Source: WTJD01 sp964225175 (GTDB lineage Bacteria > Pseudomonadota > Gammaproteobacteria > Xanthomonadales > SZUA-36). Taken from it: DNA of 14,348 nt. A program made the position numbers and the translations under genes. This document shows, piece after piece, positions 13,021-14,348 of this stretch (its first letter is position 1; each line of letters begins with the position of its first letter). The notes below the pieces were generated by a model that searched no databases, was not told the DNA's origin, and saw nothing but the letters and a program-made list of their open reading frames with translations. The stretch is from positions 1 to 14,348 of the forward strand of contig CAXQNK010000009.1 in NCBI GenBank assembly GCA_964225175.1, in the 5' to 3' direction.

Positions 13021-13977
13021 TCATTGTGGGGCGATAGCGGGGTTGTCCGTCAAATTCCGATCCCGACAAAAATCAAGGAACTGTGCGCTGACTTCATTTG
13101 GTTTCTCGAGCATTGGTAAATGGCCTGTGTTCGAGAGTAAGTGTGCCGTGATCTTCGCGGAGCGTTTGCACAGGGTGTTAGCTCCCGAAACATCGACGGC
13201 CTGGTCCTGCCTGCCCCAATGCAACAGGATGGGGACCTCGATATCTTCAATGGTTGTCTCAAGGTGCGGTCTCTCACCACGTGCCTCGCTGAAAATGGTG
13301 TGCGCTCTGGCATTTCGTTGTTCGGCACGATGCCAGTAGTACATGCGCAGGGGGCGTGGTAATTTCGGGGAGCCAAAAAACATCGGCCGTAAGACTCGCT
13401 GCTCGAATTCAACAAAGTTTTCCGCTTTAAGGGGGCTGTGGTTATCTGTGTCGATAGCCTCCAGCAGAGGACCTTTCCTGCAATCGTTGACCCCCAGTGG
13501 AGCGAGCAGCCACAAGGCGCTGATCTTCTCGGGATACCTTGCGGCCAATACACTGGCAATCCATCCGCCCATTGAGCTTCCGGCGATGATGCAGCGTTCA
13601 ATACTCAAAGCGTTCAGGAAGGCACTAAGCCGCTCCGCCTGGCTGCTGATGTCGAAGGAGAGATCATTGCCTTCACTACTGCTGCCGAAACCGATCAGAT
13701 CAGGCGCGATAATACGAAAATGTCTCGAGAGTTTCGGGGCGATTTTTAGCCAATGGTCGGCGTCTGCCCCAAAACCGTGCACGAGGACCAGGGTTGGTCC
13801 GGTGCCTCCGTGAAGATAATGCCATCTCAGCGTATCTACCGAAACATGACCAGACTTCAGCCCTGCCAGTTGGCGTCCGAGCCACAGTAGCCCCTTTGCC
13901 CATGTCATTACGGCGCATCGGGTACTCACCCAAAGCAGGAAAATTAAAGCCGTGAAAGCGATGATATGCAGGCCCAT
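13021..13977 (-). CDS. Alpha/beta-fold hydrolase with N-terminal membrane anchor
   Basis: The 318-residue enzyme has the complete triad of the alpha/beta hydrolase superfamily. The nucleophile elbow GSSMGG has Ser135, the acid is Asp258 in HWGRQD, and the base is His286 in NTGHLPMLEKP. The oxyanion strand LVLVHGFGADADHW has HG at 67-68, and APDLIGFGSS is the usual second block. The cap region (about 165-235) is variable. The first 20 residues (MGLHIIAFTALIFLLWVSTR) form a hydrophobic helix that probably anchors the enzyme to the inner membrane or acts as an uncleaved signal. Close relatives include ester and lipid hydrolases; the substrate is unknown. It starts at an ATG with a poor ribosome site, 42 nt from the divergent PPIase gene, and precedes the small membrane protein gene on the same strand. 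Confidence 0.88.
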   Translation of the reverse strand: MGLHIIAFTALIFLLWVSTRCAVMTWAKGLLWLGRQLAGLKSGHVSVDTLRWHYLHGGTGPTLVLVHGFGADADHWLKIAPKLSRHFRIIAPDLIGFGSSSEGNDLSFDISSQAERLSAFLNALSIERCIIAGSSMGGWIASVLAARYPEKISALWLLAPLGVNDCRKGPLLEAIDTDNHSPLKAENFVEFEQRVLRPMFFGSPKLPRPLRMYYWHRAEQRNARAHTIFSEARGERPHLETTIEDIEVPILLHWGRQDQAVDVSGANTLCKRSAKITAHLLSNTGHLPMLEKPNEVSAQFLDFCRDRNLTDNPAIAPQ

Positions 13978-14019
13978 GGCGCATTATGATAGACCTTTCT
14001 CTTGTCCTGGGTGATTGTC

Positions 14020-14348
14020 ATGAAGCGACGCGTATTCCTTTGTGTTGTCTGGATTCTTTCCTGTGCGCATGTTGGGGCAGATTTTGGTGATTGTTTTCCT
14101 GAAGACGTGATGCCGGAAAACATGTTTCCCGTGGTTGAATTGCTGACGAGCAAAGGCACGATTGTCGTAGAGCTTAATCGCAACCGGGCGCCGGCGACCG
14201 TGAATAATTTTCTGAAATATGCGCTGGAGGGGCACTACGACAACACGATTTTCCACCGAGTGATCGCGCAATTTGTAGTTCAAGGCGGGGGATATACACC
14301 CTCAATGGAGGAGCGAGCGGTGAGGAGCCCTCTTATCAATGAGTCTGG
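14020..14348 (+). CDS. Exported cyclophilin-type peptidyl-prolyl cis-trans isomerase (partial, right edge)
   Basis: The frame is open to the window end, giving 109 residues of a longer protein. The N-terminus MKRRVFLCVVWILSCAHVGA is a signal peptide with a likely signal peptidase I site after Ala20; Cys15 after ILS makes a lipoprotein a minor alternative. The mature part carries the cyclophilin pattern. It has VELLTSKGTIVVELNRNRAPATVNNFLKYA, then FHRVI (78-82, catalytic Arg80), FVVQGGGYTPSMEER, and the start of the SPLINES block. It resembles the periplasmic PpiA-like isomerases, which speed proline isomerisation during envelope protein folding. GGTGA at 14010-14014 is a good ribosome site for the ATG at 14020. 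A TATGAT box at 13985-13990 could be its -10, without a clear -35 box. The C-terminal half is outside the window. Confidence 0.85.
   Translation, partial: MKRRVFLCVVWILSCAHVGADFGDCFPEDVMPENMFPVVELLTSKGTIVVELNRNRAPATVNNFLKYALEGHYDNTIFHRVIAQFVVQGGGYTPSMEERAVRSPLINES

Noticed and set aside
13343..13813. 156-residue plus-strand open frame (and neighbouring ones) across the hydrolase
   Set aside because: It is antisense to a complete alpha/beta hydrolase with an intact triad; there is no support for a second gene.

Overview
The window looks like the chromosome of a gammaproteobacterium of moderately high GC. The main reason is the left half, which carries the conserved order nusA (tail) - infB - rbfA - truB - rpsO - pnp with tight spacing and protein signatures close to those of E. 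coli. The PNPase catalytic aspartates fall within one residue of E. coli numbering, and S15 is exactly 89 residues. A Kdo kinase (KdkA type) next to a family 9 glycosyltransferase indicates a Gram-negative outer membrane with LPS. I cannot name the order or genus from the sequence alone.

Layout. Positions 1-6549 (+) form the translation, ribosome-maturation and RNA-decay cluster: the end of NusA, IF2, RbfA, TruB (overlapping rbfA by 4 nt), S15 and PNPase. A good sigma70-type promoter lies just downstream of truB and serves rpsO. The rpsO leader contains a terminator-like UUCG hairpin, and a hairpin lies between rpsO and pnp, where RNase III control is known in E. coli. A probable intrinsic terminator closes the cluster after pnp.

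Positions 6682-10141 are envelope and accessory genes. They comprise an ICMT/PEMT-type membrane methyltransferase and a DUF6165-like protein (+), a family 9 (heptosyltransferase-like) glycosyltransferase (-), a divergent KdkA-type Kdo kinase (+) and an overlapping GNAT acetyltransferase (+). The glycosyltransferase and kinase form a small LPS inner-core locus. The DUF6165-like frame runs past its expected end and overlaps the glycosyltransferase antisense by 259 bp, which suggests a frameshift, a lost stop or an assembly error.

Positions 10160-12578 hold an exported protein of unknown function (-), an intergenic region with divergent promoter candidates, and a two-gene (+) unit. That unit is a two-TM SPFH/Band-7 protein followed by a 62-residue Arc-like ribbon-helix-helix protein. 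A 19-bp perfect inverted repeat sits immediately after the -10 box of this unit, where an operator would be expected, so autoregulation by the RHH protein is a testable idea. It is the most interesting small system here.

Positions 12579-14348 hold a small four-TM protein and an alpha/beta hydrolase, both on (-) and possibly cotranscribed, then a divergent exported cyclophilin-type peptidyl-prolyl isomerase cut by the window edge. I saw no tRNA or rRNA genes, CRISPR array, insertion sequence or clear sign of recent horizontal transfer. Most of the window is ordinary chromosome; the findings are candidate regulatory or assembly questions rather than a proven new system.
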